The notes: generated from the letters alone by a model not told the origin. Counted from the first letter of the stretch, positions 1-7,975 are shown. The stretch is DNA of 64,000 nt from Rhodococcus rhodnii (GCA_000720375.1 JOAA01000002.1:62001-126000), one strand, 5' to 3'. Numbers and translations: made by a program.

Positions 1-597
1 CACCGCGTTCATCTTCGCCACGGTCTTCTCGACGCCACCCAACTGCACGGCGAGCGCGTGCGCCGAGTCGTTGGCCGAATGCATCAGCAGCGCGAGGAAC
101 AACTGGTTGACGGTGTACTGGCCACCAGGGCCCATGCCGACCTTGGTACCCGGCTGGTTGGCGTCTTCCTGCGTGCCTTCGACGACCTTCGCCATGTCCA
201 GCTCGTCCATCACCACGATGGCGAGCAGGACCTTGATCACCGACGCCGGGCGCTGCCGGGCATGCGGGTCCTTCGCGGCGACCACGTCACCGCTGTCCAA
301 ATCCGCCAGCAGCCACGACGCGGTGGTCACGTCCGCAGGCAGCGCAGGCGCCCCTGGCGGAGCCACCACACCGCATTCGCCCATCCGCTCGCCGCCCGCA
401 GGCTTGGCCGGCACAGGTGGCGGAGCGGGTGCCTGCTGGCCCGGCTTCGGGTTCTCCGAAGTGTCCACCGGCGGTGGCGGAGCCGTCTTCTGCGGGCATG
501 CGCCGTCGGGCTGCGCGGTCGCCGTGAAACTCGCGGACGCGAGCAGGCACAGCGAGGTGAGCAGGACGGCGAACAGTCGCCGTGACGTCAGGACCAC
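1..597 (-). CDS. D-alanyl-D-alanine carboxypeptidase (S11 type), C-terminus cut by window edge
   Basis: Exported penicillin-binding-protein-type serine peptidase expected to trim the terminal D-Ala of peptidoglycan stem peptides outside the membrane. 199 residues are visible from a GTG start. A signal peptide covers about residues 1-29, followed by a Pro-rich linker (30-67). The catalytic SxxK motif is S119-V-I-K122 and the SxN motif is S174-A-N176. The KTG box would lie beyond the left edge. It is followed upstream on the same strand by a paralogue with nearly the same layout (CGVV box, Pro-rich linker, HARQRPA before the active site). This copy keeps its catalytic residues, so it is probably the active member. 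The frame is open to base 1, so the real end is unknown. Confidence 0.85.
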   Translation of the reverse strand, partial: MVLTSRRLFAVLLTSLCLLASASFTATAQPDGACPQKTAPPPPVDTSENPKPGQQAPAPPPVPAKPAGGERMGECGVVAPPGAPALPADVTTASWLLADLDSGDVVAAKDPHARQRPASVIKVLLAIVVMDELDMAKVVEGTQEDANQPGTKVGMGPGGQYTVNQLFLALLMHSANDSAHALAVQLGGVEKTVAKMNAV

Positions 598-630
598 GAA
601 CCCAGGTTAGGGCGTAATACTGAGGTCAAG

Positions 631-1974
631 TCACCGGGCCTGTTGTGCCCGCAACCTTTTTGCCCTGGCCATCTTGCGGCGAGCCGTCATCAGCAGGCCC
701 GCGAGGACGACCAGACCGGCCAGGATGGTGATCGGCAGGCCCGCGGTGCCGAACGCGGACCGGGCCACGGCGTTGGAGCTGGCCTGCGTGGTCGTCTCGC
801 TCTCGGCGCTGCTCGGGGTGTCCTGGATGGTCGGCGAGGGCTGGTCGGTCGCGCCGGTCAGCTTGCCGATCGGCTGCACGCGTGCCGCGGCGAGCGTGAA
901 ACCGTAGTCCAGCAAGGAAGCCGCCTGCGGGAACGGTTCGCTCTGCGAGCGCATCACCGAGACGATCAGGTGCCTGCCGTCCCGCTCGGCGCTGGCGACG
1001 AAGACGTTCTGCGCGGCGTTGGTGGTGCCCGCCTTGCCGCCGGTCGCGCCCTTGAAGGTGTTCAGCAGCTTGTTGTCGTTGTTCCGGGTGATCGTGGTGT
1101 TCCGGTTGCCCTGCGGCTTGATCTGCACCCGCTTGGACCCGGTCGCGTCGGCGAACTCGGGGATCCGCATCGCTTCGCGGTAGATCAGCGCGGTGTCGAA
1201 CGCCGAGGTGCTCTGGCCGGGCACGTCGTTGCCGTTCGGGTTGACCACACGGGTGTCGAGCGCCTTGAGTTCACGGGCCAGGTTGTTCATCTTCTGGGCC
1301 GCTTCGTCGGCACCGCCGAGTTCACGGGCCAGCGCGTTGGCCGCGTCGGCCGCGGGCATGACGATCAGCGCACGGATCAGGTCACCCGCCGCGTACTTAC
1401 CGTCCGCGATGATGCCGACCTTGGTACCCGGCTGCCGGGTGTCCTCCCGGGTGCCGACGATGACCTTGTCGGCCGGGATCTCCTTGAGCGCGACCATCGC
1501 GAGCAGAACTTTGATCGTTCCGGCGGGCCGCTGCCGGGCATGCGGTGCATAACTCGCCAGCACGTCGCCGCTCGCCTGGTCGGCGATCAGCCACGAATCG
1601 GCGGTCAGGCCGTCCGGTGGCAGGGTGGCGTTCGGCGGCAGGACGACACCGCAGTCGCCCATGCGGGCGCCGCCGATCGGGTCCTTGGGCAGGTCGAGGG
1701 GCGGGAGCTGGTCGCCGTTGCCTTCGTTGGCAGGCGGCGGCACCGCCTTGGCCGTGCAGCTGGACGCCGCCGGGCCGTCGGACGGCTGCCTCGACCCCGA
1801 TGTCCGGTTGGGCGTCGAGTTCTTGGACGATGTCGCCGTCGACCCTCGCGTCGAGGTGCTGGGAGAGGTCGGTTGTGCGTTCGCCGTGGCAGGAACCGCG
1901 GCGAACGTGACGGCGGCGGCGATGCTGAGAGACAGATTCAGTACGCGGGCCAGTTGCCGAGCTCGTTCAGGCAC
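631..1974 (-). CDS. S11-type DD-carboxypeptidase paralogue with all three catalytic motifs altered
   Basis: 447 residues: signal peptide (about 10-34), Ser/Thr/Pro-rich linker (35-100), an S11 peptidase-like domain (about 105-365), a Thr/Ser-rich stalk, one membrane helix (about 412-431) and a basic cytoplasmic tail, the usual topology of actinobacterial DacB-like proteins. The site that should be SxxK reads G152-T-I-K155, so the nucleophilic serine is glycine. The SxN region reads A-A-D (208-210), and the KTG box reads K314-A-G316. The neighbouring paralogue has intact SVIK and SAN at the first two sites. The fold looks complete, so a non-catalytic role (substrate binding or partner regulation) is inferred. 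A gap of only 33 nt separates it from the downstream active-type copy, so co-transcription is likely. Confidence 0.85.
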   Translation of the reverse strand: MPERARQLARVLNLSLSIAAAVTFAAVPATANAQPTSPSTSTRGSTATSSKNSTPNRTSGSRQPSDGPAASSCTAKAVPPPANEGNGDQLPPLDLPKDPIGGARMGDCGVVLPPNATLPPDGLTADSWLIADQASGDVLASYAPHARQRPAGTIKVLLAMVALKEIPADKVIVGTREDTRQPGTKVGIIADGKYAAGDLIRALIVMPAADAANALARELGGADEAAQKMNNLARELKALDTRVVNPNGNDVPGQSTSAFDTALIYREAMRIPEFADATGSKRVQIKPQGNRNTTITRNNDNKLLNTFKGATGGKAGTTNAAQNVFVASAERDGRHLIVSVMRSQSEPFPQAASLLDYGFTLAAARVQPIGKLTGATDQPSPTIQDTPSSAESETTTQASSNAVARSAFGTAGLPITILAGLVVLAGLLMTARRKMARAKRLRAQQAR

Positions 1975-2109
1975 ACCTGCAGGCTAGTCACTCGATCGTG
2001 ATGTCGGGCGGCGGGGCGGTACTAGGGTCGTGGGATGTCGCGTTCGGTAATGGGCGAATAATGCCGTTCCGGCTGTTTGCACCGCTGCCCACCACACAGG
2101 GAGAAACCC

Positions 2110-2457
2110 GTGGAGTTCGTCCGGCATCTGCTCGTGTTCCTGCACCTGCTCGGTATGGCGATGCTGATCGGCACGCTCATGCTGCAGCTCAAAGCGGGTA
2201 AGGACGCACCGGTGAACAAGGGCTGGCTGCACGGTGCCGGGGTGCAGCTGGTGACGGGCCTCGCGCTGATGCTGCTCGCGCCGCTGACCAACCAGGACTA
2301 CAACCACATGAAGCTGGGCATCAAGCTGCTCGTACTCGTGGTGATCGGCGTGCTGGCGGTGCTCTACGTGACCAAGGACAAGGCGCCGAAGTGGTTCAGC
2401 CCGACCCTCGGCGGCCTGGTCGTGCTGAACGTCGGACTCGCCGTGTTCTGGGCTTGA
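2110..2457 (+). CDS. Small four-helix membrane protein, function unknown
   Basis: 115 residues from a GTG start at 2110, preceded by a good ribosome site (AGGGAGA, 2097-2104). A longer reading from ATG 2077 exists but lacks such a site. About four hydrophobic segments are visible (roughly residues 5-24, 38-57, 66-85 and 95-114) with short charged loops (KAGKDAP, KDKAPK). No catalytic motif was recognised. Nothing in the context fixes a function: the neighbours are cell-wall peptidases upstream on the opposite strand and a secreted protease downstream. Confidence 0.7.
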   Translation: MEFVRHLLVFLHLLGMAMLIGTLMLQLKAGKDAPVNKGWLHGAGVQLVTGLALMLLAPLTNQDYNHMKLGIKLLVLVVIGVLAVLYVTKDKAPKWFSPTLGGLVVLNVGLAVFWA

Positions 2458-2511
2458 TCAGCTGATCAAGCGATATATGAACTCATAGCGTTAACCCTAC
2501 GTATGGCGTAT

Positions 2512-2529
2512 TTAACTCCTTTGAGTTAA
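2512..2529. promoter_or_regulatory. Perfect inverted repeat TTAACTC-cttt-GAGTTAA, candidate operator
   Basis: A 7-bp perfect inverted repeat with a 4-nt spacer lies in an AT-rich island (2461-2530) between the small membrane gene and the M6 protease gene, about 75 bp before the protease start. The position and low GC suggest a promoter/operator. No regulator is assigned. Confidence 0.4.
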
Positions 2530-2556
2530 TCCGTACTGTCGGCCCGTTCATCTGCG

Positions 2557-2580
2557 GCCGGAGAGCGATCACTCTCCGGC
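2557..2580 (+). other. Leader hairpin before the M6 protease gene
   Basis: A perfect 9-bp stem (GCCGGAGAG / CTCTCCGGC) with the 6-nt loop CGATCA ends 21 nt before the GTG start at 2602 and just before the ribosome site GGGAGGG. It could be a 5'-leader stability element or, less likely, a terminator for the upstream gene (no T-tract follows). Confidence 0.4.
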
Positions 2581-2601
2581 GTTCAGTGCACGGGAGGGCA
2601 A

Positions 2602-4989
2602 GTGCATCGAAGAAGTTCCGCTGGCTTGGCGCTGTTAGCGCTGGTCGGTCTGGGCGTCAGCTCGTTATCCGCCCCCGCGGTGGCCGCACCCAGCGTGACG
2701 AACCCGGGGATCGAGTACGGCGCGCCCGACGACCACGACCTGCCGAACAAATACGAGGAGAAGCGCCGCGCCCTGCGCCAGGAAGCGCTCGCCGAAGTTC
2801 TCTCCGGCGAGGCCACGGTGGAGAAGCGCGGCGCGAGCACGGTCGCCAAGATCGGTGACAAGCCCGCCGACGCCGCGCGTGGCGGTCAGCCGCAGCAGCG
2901 CGTCGACCAGTACGTGGAGCTCGGCAGGGAGAAGACCGACAAGATCTTCGTGGTCCTTGCCGAGTTCGGGAACAAACGGGACCCGCGGTACCCGGACGTG
3001 GACGTCGCACCGGCGATCCCCGGCCCGACCAAGTTCGACGGCCCGCTGCACAACGAGATCCCGGCGCCCAACCGTGCGGTCGACAACAGCACGATCTGGC
3101 AGCCGGACTACTCCCGTGAGCACTTCCAGCAGATGTACTTCGGCGAGGGAGCCGGAGTCGAGTCGCTGAAGACCTTCTACGAGAAGGCGTCGTCCGGCCG
3201 TTACTCGGTCGAGGGCATGGTGACCGACTGGGTCAAGGTCGACTACAACGAGGCCCGCTACGGCCGGTCCAACGGCTTCCCGTGCGCGGGCAACGTCTGC
3301 AACAACACCTGGGACCTGATCCGTGACTCGGTGAACCGCTGGGTCGAGAACCGTGTCGCGGCCGGGGCGACGCCTGAGCAGATCCGCGAGGAGCTCAAGG
3401 CGTTCGACACGTGGGACCGCTACGACCACGACAGCGACGGCGACTTCAACGAGGCCGACGGCTACCTGGACCACTTCCAGATCGTGCACTCGGGTGGTGA
3501 CCAGGCCGACGGCGACCCGATCCAGGGTGAGGACGCGATCTGGAGCCACCGCTGGTACACCTACCCCAGCTCGCCGGACGGCCCCGCGGGCAACAAGCGC
3601 GGTGGCACCCAGATCGGCAACACCGGTCTGTGGGTCGGTGACTACACCATCCAGCCGGAGAACGGCGGCCTCGGCGTCTTCGCGCACGAGTACGGCCACG
3701 ACCTCGGTCTTCCGGACCACTACGACACCGCTGGACCCGGTGGCGCGCAAGAGAACAGCGTCAACTGGTGGTCGCTGATGGGCCAGAGCCGCGTCTCGGC
3801 GGCGAGTGACCAGGGAATCGGCACCCGCGCCAACGACCTGTCCGCATGGGACAAGCTGCAGCTGGGCTGGCTGGACTACGAAGTCGTTGTGGCAGGCCAG
3901 GATCGCCGGATCGAACTCGGCCCGCACGAGTACAACACGGACAAGGCGCAAGGCGTTGTCGTTGTGCTGCCTGACAAGCAGAAGACCAGCGAGTACGGCA
4001 AACCGTTCGCCGGGACGAAGATGTACTGGAGCGGCAAGGGTGACGACGTCGACAACAGCATGGTCAGGGACCTCGACCTGACTGGGAAGACGTCTGCCTC
4101 GCTCACGTTGAAGGCGCGCTACGACATCGAGGCGGACTTCGACTACCTGTACGTGCAGGCGTCGACCGACGGCGGTGCGACGTGGACTTCGTTGGACGGC
4201 ACCGTGAACGGCGCCGCGTTCCCGAAGGACGGCGCGAACGCCCCGGCGCTGACCGGCACCCAGGCGAACTGGGTCGACGTGAACGTGCCGCTGAACTCGT
4301 TGGCGGGCAAGCAAGCCAAGCTCCGGTTCCGTTACGTGACCGACGGCGGCGTGGCCCCGGACGGCTTCTTCGCCGACGACATCAAGATCACCGTGGACGG
4401 GGCGGTCGTGCTCGACGACGGCGCGGAAGGCGCACCGGCGGGCTGGACCCTCAACGGGTTCAAGCAGACCACCGGTACCGAGACGGCGACGTTCGACCAC
4501 TTCTACATCGCCACCAACCGGACGTACGAGTCGTTCGACCAGTACATGCGGACCGGCCCGTACAACTTCGGGTTCCCGGACAAGCCGGACTTCGTCGAGC
4601 ACTTCCCGTACCAGGACGGCCTGCTGGTGTCCTATTGGGACACTTCGCAGGCGGACAACAACACCAGCACCCACCCGGGTGAGGGGCTGATCCTGCCGAT
4701 CGACGCCAACCCGGAGCCGATCTACAACCTGCAGGGCCAGCCGTGGCGGCCGCGCATCGCCGGCTACGACGCGCCGTTCTCGCTGCAGAAGTCGGACTCG
4801 ATCACGTTGCACGCGGCTGGCCGGGCCAGCTACATCCGTGGCCGCGCCGCGCAGCCGCTGTTCGACGACACCAGGTCGTTCTGGTCGCCTGACCAGCCGA
4901 CGGCGGGCGTGAAGGTGCCCGCGGCCGGGGTGAAGATCAGGGTGCAGTCGCAGAACGGCACTTCGATGACGGTCCGCGTCTTCAAGTAA
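2602..4989 (+). CDS. Secreted immune inhibitor A-like metalloprotease (peptidase family M6)
   Basis: 795 residues with a Sec signal peptide (about 1-29, ending PAVAA). A long propeptide-like charged region precedes the M6 catalytic domain. The zinc motif is H362-E-Y-G-H366 followed by DLGLPDHYD, and a downstream SLMG segment with Met393 fits the Met-turn. C-terminal beta-rich segments (about 470-620) with a 'DGFFADDIKI' stretch resemble the MAM/lectin-like part of immune inhibitor A proteases. The GTG start at 2602 follows the ribosome site GGGAGGG. Expected role: extracellular, zinc-dependent protein degradation. Substrates cannot be read from the sequence. A strong hairpin terminator follows, so it is probably monocistronic. 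Confidence 0.9.
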   Translation: MHRRSSAGLALLALVGLGVSSLSAPAVAAPSVTNPGIEYGAPDDHDLPNKYEEKRRALRQEALAEVLSGEATVEKRGASTVAKIGDKPADAARGGQPQQRVDQYVELGREKTDKIFVVLAEFGNKRDPRYPDVDVAPAIPGPTKFDGPLHNEIPAPNRAVDNSTIWQPDYSREHFQQMYFGEGAGVESLKTFYEKASSGRYSVEGMVTDWVKVDYNEARYGRSNGFPCAGNVCNNTWDLIRDSVNRWVENRVAAGATPEQIREELKAFDTWDRYDHDSDGDFNEADGYLDHFQIVHSGGDQADGDPIQGEDAIWSHRWYTYPSSPDGPAGNKRGGTQIGNTGLWVGDYTIQPENGGLGVFAHEYGHDLGLPDHYDTAGPGGAQENSVNWWSLMGQSRVSAASDQGIGTRANDLSAWDKLQLGWLDYEVVVAGQDRRIELGPHEYNTDKAQGVVVVLPDKQKTSEYGKPFAGTKMYWSGKGDDVDNSMVRDLDLTGKTSASLTLKARYDIEADFDYLYVQASTDGGATWTSLDGTVNGAAFPKDGANAPALTGTQANWVDVNVPLNSLAGKQAKLRFRYVTDGGVAPDGFFADDIKITVDGAVVLDDGAEGAPAGWTLNGFKQTTGTETATFDHFYIATNRTYESFDQYMRTGPYNFGFPDKPDFVEHFPYQDGLLVSYWDTSQADNNTSTHPGEGLILPIDANPEPIYNLQGQPWRPRIAGYDAPFSLQKSDSITLHAAGRASYIRGRAAQPLFDDTRSFWSPDQPTAGVKVPAAGVKIRVQSQNGTSMTVRVFK

Positions 4990-5006
4990 GCCCTTCGCGA
5001 GCAAGA

Positions 5007-5043
5007 CGGGGTGGCCAGGTTCGCCTGGTCACCCCGTTCTTTT
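5007..5043 (+). terminator. Intrinsic terminator with TTCG loop after the M6 protease
   Basis: A 13-bp stem (CGGGGTGGCCAGG pairing with CCTGGTCACCCCG, one G-T wobble) closed by a TTCG tetraloop, followed by TTCTTTT. It starts 17 nt after the protease stop codon. Confidence 0.85.
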
Positions 5044-5168
5044 GGGCAAATCGCGGCCGTCTTACCCGTAGGCCGGTTGGCCTAAACATACGAACGAAGG
5101 GTTTACCGGTGATCGCGACCGCACATAGCGTGAAAGAGCGTTCGGGGACGCAATAGAGGTACCCGAGC

Positions 5169-5199
5169 CATTCCTTTTCGACCCCTGCTGAAAGGAATG
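5169..5199 (+). promoter_or_regulatory. Leader hairpin that pairs with the ribosome site of the S1 protease
   Basis: CATTCCTTT (5169-5177) is perfectly complementary to AAAGGAATG (5191-5199), with a 13-nt loop. The 3' arm contains the Shine-Dalgarno sequence AAAGGA (5191-5196), 10 nt before the ATG at 5207. Folding would hide the ribosome site and could control translation. Confidence 0.5.
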
Positions 5200-5206
5200 C
5201 GCTTTC

Positions 5207-5890
5207 ATGCGTAAATTCATTCCGGCTGCCGCGCTCGCGGTCGCCGTTTCCGCGATCGGTGCGCCCGCGGCCGCCGATCCGGTCCAGCCCATGATCATCG
5301 GTGGCGACACGGTCAGCTCCGCGCCGTGGGGCGCGCAGATCTACGTCGGTGGCCAGTTCAACTGCTCGGGCACGATCATCGCGCCGGAGTGGGTGCTCAC
5401 CGCCAAGCACTGCGACGGCTCCAGCGTGTCGGTGAAGGTCGGCAACGTGAACCTCGGCCAGGGCGAGGAGCGCACGGTCGACCGCAAGCAGGCCGCGCCG
5501 ACCGGCGACATCCTGCTGCTGCACCTGAGCTCGGCTGTGCAAACCGAGTACATGAAGCTCGGCGACGCCAACCCGGAGCAAGGCGCGACCAACCAGATCT
5601 TCGGGTGGGGCCGTACCGAGGGCAGCTCGCCGCCCTCCCCGGTGCTGAAGACCGCAAACGTTCGCGTCAGCGGCACGAGCACCGACGCGTACGGCGGCCC
5701 GGCGATTCGCAGCGAGGGCGTGAACGGCGCGGCATGGAAGGGCGACTCCGGCGGCCCGCAGCTGTCGAACGGTGTGCAGGTCGGTGTTTGCTCGACCGGT
5801 GAGAACAGTGGAAGCGACCCGAATGGGACGCAGAACTATTCGAGCATCGCGAGCAGCCGTTCCTTCATACGCAACACTGCTGGTGTCTAG
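5207..5890 (+). CDS. Secreted trypsin-fold serine protease (family S1)
   Basis: 227 residues with a signal peptide (about 1-24). The mature start IIGG (30-33) is typical of chymotrypsin-fold proteases. The catalytic triad is visible as H68 (TAKHC), D101 (DILLL) and S181 (GDSGGP). C53 and C69 match the conserved disulfide around the catalytic His. The segment before the active serine reads A-A-W-K, so the usual Asp189 and Cys191 of trypsin are replaced; C195 (VGVCSTG) then has no partner. Trypsin-like Lys/Arg specificity is therefore not expected. It is preceded by a hairpin covering the ribosome site and followed by a hairpin terminator. Extracellular proteolysis is the likely role. Confidence 0.88.
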   Translation: MRKFIPAAALAVAVSAIGAPAAADPVQPMIIGGDTVSSAPWGAQIYVGGQFNCSGTIIAPEWVLTAKHCDGSSVSVKVGNVNLGQGEERTVDRKQAAPTGDILLLHLSSAVQTEYMKLGDANPEQGATNQIFGWGRTEGSSPPSPVLKTANVRVSGTSTDAYGGPAIRSEGVNGAAWKGDSGGPQLSNGVQVGVCSTGENSGSDPNGTQNYSSIASSRSFIRNTAGV

Positions 5891-5961
5891 TTCGCTCGAT
5901 TTGTTCGGCGGCACCGGTAACTGATTCGGTGGCGTTGACAATTGGTCAAAAGTCGCAATTC

Positions 5962-5997
5962 CAGCCGGCCGTTCCTGATCATGGGAGCGGCCGGCTG
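5962..5997 (+). terminator. Hairpin terminator after the S1 protease
   Basis: CAGCCGGCCG (5962-5971) pairs with CGGCCGGCTG (5988-5997), and the stem extends inward through TTCC/GGAG with one G-T pair to about 14 bp. No T-tract follows, which is common for actinobacterial terminators. Confidence 0.6.
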
Positions 5998-6019
5998 AGG
6001 CATGTCCGGCTTGCGTAAG

Positions 6020-6039
6020 TCCTACGTAATTACGTAGGA
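6020..6039. promoter_or_regulatory. Perfect 20-bp palindrome overlapping the ribosome site of the ArsR-type gene
   Basis: TCCTACGTAATTACGTAGGA is an exact 20-bp palindrome ending 7 nt before the ATG at 6047; its right end supplies the AGGA ribosome site. The position strongly suggests an operator for autoregulation by the downstream winged-helix protein, which would also control the hydrolase gene behind it. Confidence 0.75.
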
Positions 6040-6046
6040 TGGTCGC

Positions 6047-6532
6047 ATGGAGCTCGACGAGCGGCTGGCGGCACTGGAGGAGCGGGTCGCCGCACTCGAA
6101 GGGCGGCGTTCGGGGTCGATCCCCGAGGGCACGTTCTGGGCCCTGGAAGGCCTGAAGGAGCGCGCGCCCGAGGGTGCGGTGTTGTTCACGGGTGCCGTTC
6201 CGCTGCCGACTGGGCACTTCTACGAGTGGCAGCAGGGCGAGACCGTGGAAAACCTGCTGGGGCAGGACTGGTCGGAGCTGAGCGGGGCGTTCGCCGCGCT
6301 CGGGCATCCGGTCAGGTTGTTGTTGCTGCGGCTGATCCTCACCGGTGTCCAGTCGACCGCCGAACTCCAAGAGCACGAAGCACTGGGCACCACCGGGCAG
6401 CTGTACCACCACCTGCGGCAACTGGTGGCCGCCGGCTGGCTGCACGTGACCGGACGCGGCCACTACGCCGTGCCGGGAGCGCGGGTGGTCCCTCTGCTGA
6501 CGGTGCTCACAGCGGTCCAGAATCCAGCATGA
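6047..6532 (+). CDS. ArsR-family winged-helix transcriptional regulator
   Basis: 161 residues. An N-terminal coiled-coil heptad stretch (residues 1-20, LDERLAALEERVAALEG) is followed by a middle region and a C-terminal winged helix (about 85-150), with the recognition part around 'TTGQLYHHLRQLVAAGWLH', typical of ArsR/HTH_20 repressors. No metal-binding Cys pair was seen, so the signal is unknown. The gene begins 7 nt after an exact 20-bp palindrome and is followed after 13 nt by a penicillin-binding-fold hydrolase, so the two probably form an autoregulated operon. Confidence 0.8.
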   Translation: MELDERLAALEERVAALEGRRSGSIPEGTFWALEGLKERAPEGAVLFTGAVPLPTGHFYEWQQGETVENLLGQDWSELSGAFAALGHPVRLLLLRLILTGVQSTAELQEHEALGTTGQLYHHLRQLVAAGWLHVTGRGHYAVPGARVVPLLTVLTAVQNPA

Positions 6533-6545
6533 AGGGGGAAACATC

Positions 6546-7544
6546 ATGCCTAGACGAAGAACCGTTCTCGCCGCCACCGGGCTCGGCCTGATCGGCACAC
6601 CGGCCTACGCCGCAGGCGGCTTGAAGTCCCTTGTGGACAACAAAGCGGCTCAACTGAGCCAGTACGACACTGTTGCCGTGGGTGCGTTCCGTGGCCGGGA
6701 AAGCTATGCGGTGCGCGGCGACAGGATCTTCCAGATCGGCTCGATCACCAAGACCTTCACCGCACTGGCTTTGGCTCTGTACGGCCACATTGACGATCCG
6801 CTCGCCAAGCACCTGCCGCGCCGATTCCCGGCGCCCTCGGATGTCACGTTGGCGCAGTTGGCTTCGCACACGTCAGGATTGCCGCGGCTGCCACCCGGGA
6901 TGTTCGAACCGCCGCACGTCGTCGATCCGCGCGACCCGTGGGCGCACCTCACCGAGGAAATCCTGATCGAGGCCCTGAAGAAGACGACACTGCAAAACCC
7001 GCCCGGCACGAAGTACGAGTACTCCAACTACGGCGCGGGCCTGCTGGGGTTGGCGCTGACGAGGAACTACGAGGCGATGATCCGCCACCGGATCACGCTT
7101 CCGTTGCGCCTCAAGGACACCGTGATGACGTTGAACGCGGAGCAGCGTCGCCGCAAGGTCCAGGGCTACGACGCGGACGGAGTCGCCACGCCGGACTGGC
7201 GCCTGCCGGTGATTCCGGGAGCGGGAGCCCTCTACGGCACGATCGACGATTTGCTGCGGTACATGCGTGCCCACCTTGGCGAAGCACCGCGTTTCCTGAA
7301 GTCCGCGCTGGATCTGGTGCAGCGCCCCAGGTTCGAGGAAAGTCCGGAGATGAGTCTCGGCCTCGGCTGGCACATCGTCACGCTGGCCAGCGGCCGCAAG
7401 GTGACCTTCCACGACGGCGGAACCGGCGGATTCACCAGCCTCGCCGGGTTCTCGCCGAAGGACGGCACCGGCGTGGCGATCATCGTCAACAAGTTCAACC
7501 AGGACCTGTTCGCCCACGCCACCGAACTCATCGAAGCCCTGTGA
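6546..7544 (+). CDS. Serine hydrolase of the beta-lactamase/class C family, exported
   Basis: 332 residues with a twin-arginine-like N-terminus (RRRTVLAATGLGLIG, cleavage near AYA-A23). The class C / esterase motifs are complete: S66-I-T-K69 (SxxK), Y159-S-N161 (YxN) and H289-D-G291 in place of KTG. It could act as a DD-peptidase, an esterase or a beta-lactamase; the sequence alone does not decide. The start ATG follows the ribosome site AGGGGG. It sits 13 nt behind the ArsR-type regulator and is presumably under the 20-bp palindrome. Confidence 0.85.
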   Translation: MPRRRTVLAATGLGLIGTPAYAAGGLKSLVDNKAAQLSQYDTVAVGAFRGRESYAVRGDRIFQIGSITKTFTALALALYGHIDDPLAKHLPRRFPAPSDVTLAQLASHTSGLPRLPPGMFEPPHVVDPRDPWAHLTEEILIEALKKTTLQNPPGTKYEYSNYGAGLLGLALTRNYEAMIRHRITLPLRLKDTVMTLNAEQRRRKVQGYDADGVATPDWRLPVIPGAGALYGTIDDLLRYMRAHLGEAPRFLKSALDLVQRPRFEESPEMSLGLGWHIVTLASGRKVTFHDGGTGGFTSLAGFSPKDGTGVAIIVNKFNQDLFAHATELIEAL

Positions 7545-7561
7545 CATTCGCAGGCGCAGCG

Positions 7562-7975
7562 TCATTGCGGGCAGATGAGTTCGACAGTCGGAAAGTAGGT
7601 GCGATATCGAGCCGTGTCCCGGGTGAGCAGACGGAACTTCGCAACCGCGGCATGGGCGCCGACGTAGAAGTCCGGCAATGGCGATGTCTTGGTGCCGTCC
7701 CGGCTTCGATAGTCGACGAAGCACTTGCCGGCGAGAAACGCCGCCGACCACGGCAGGGGTGTGCGGACGAAGTCGTCGGGTGACAACGCGTCGTCGAGGT
7801 CTTCGATTCTGGTGAACCGGATGGAGACCTCGGCGTAGATGAGCGGATTGATCAGCAGTAGACCGGCGTCGGCCGCCGCGGTGAGGGCGGCCGACGACCA
7901 GTCGAACCAATTCGGGTCTTCGGTCAGCAGATCGATCAGCACATTCGAGTCGACCAGAGTTCGCTCAGTCGGCAC
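7562..7975 (-). CDS. vapC: PIN-domain ribonuclease toxin VapC
   Basis: 137 residues forming one PIN domain. The four conserved acidic metal ligands are present: D9 (LVDSNVLID), E49 (YAEVS), D102 (LPDFYVGA) and D120 (LLTRDTARY), so the nuclease should be active. VapC toxins cleave RNA, often tRNA or rRNA, when not held by their antitoxin. The ATG lies inside the end of the upstream antitoxin gene (11-nt overlap), the usual coupling for this pair. The pair sits between the hydrolase gene (convergent) and the end of the sdh operon. Confidence 0.88.
   Translation of the reverse strand: MPTERTLVDSNVLIDLLTEDPNWFDWSSAALTAAADAGLLLINPLIYAEVSIRFTRIEDLDDALSPDDFVRTPLPWSAAFLAGKCFVDYRSRDGTKTSPLPDFYVGAHAAVAKFRLLTRDTARYRTYFPTVELICPQ

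Noticed and set aside
2665..5004. Minus-strand open frame of 779 codons opposite the M6 protease
   Set aside because: It is the complement of a well-supported secreted protease; its composition is that of a GC-rich antisense frame and it has no recognisable domain.
5935..5949. TTGAC-aattg-GTCAA dyad after the S1 protease
   Set aside because: The arms are only 5 bp and it lies between a stop codon and a terminator with no gene to control.
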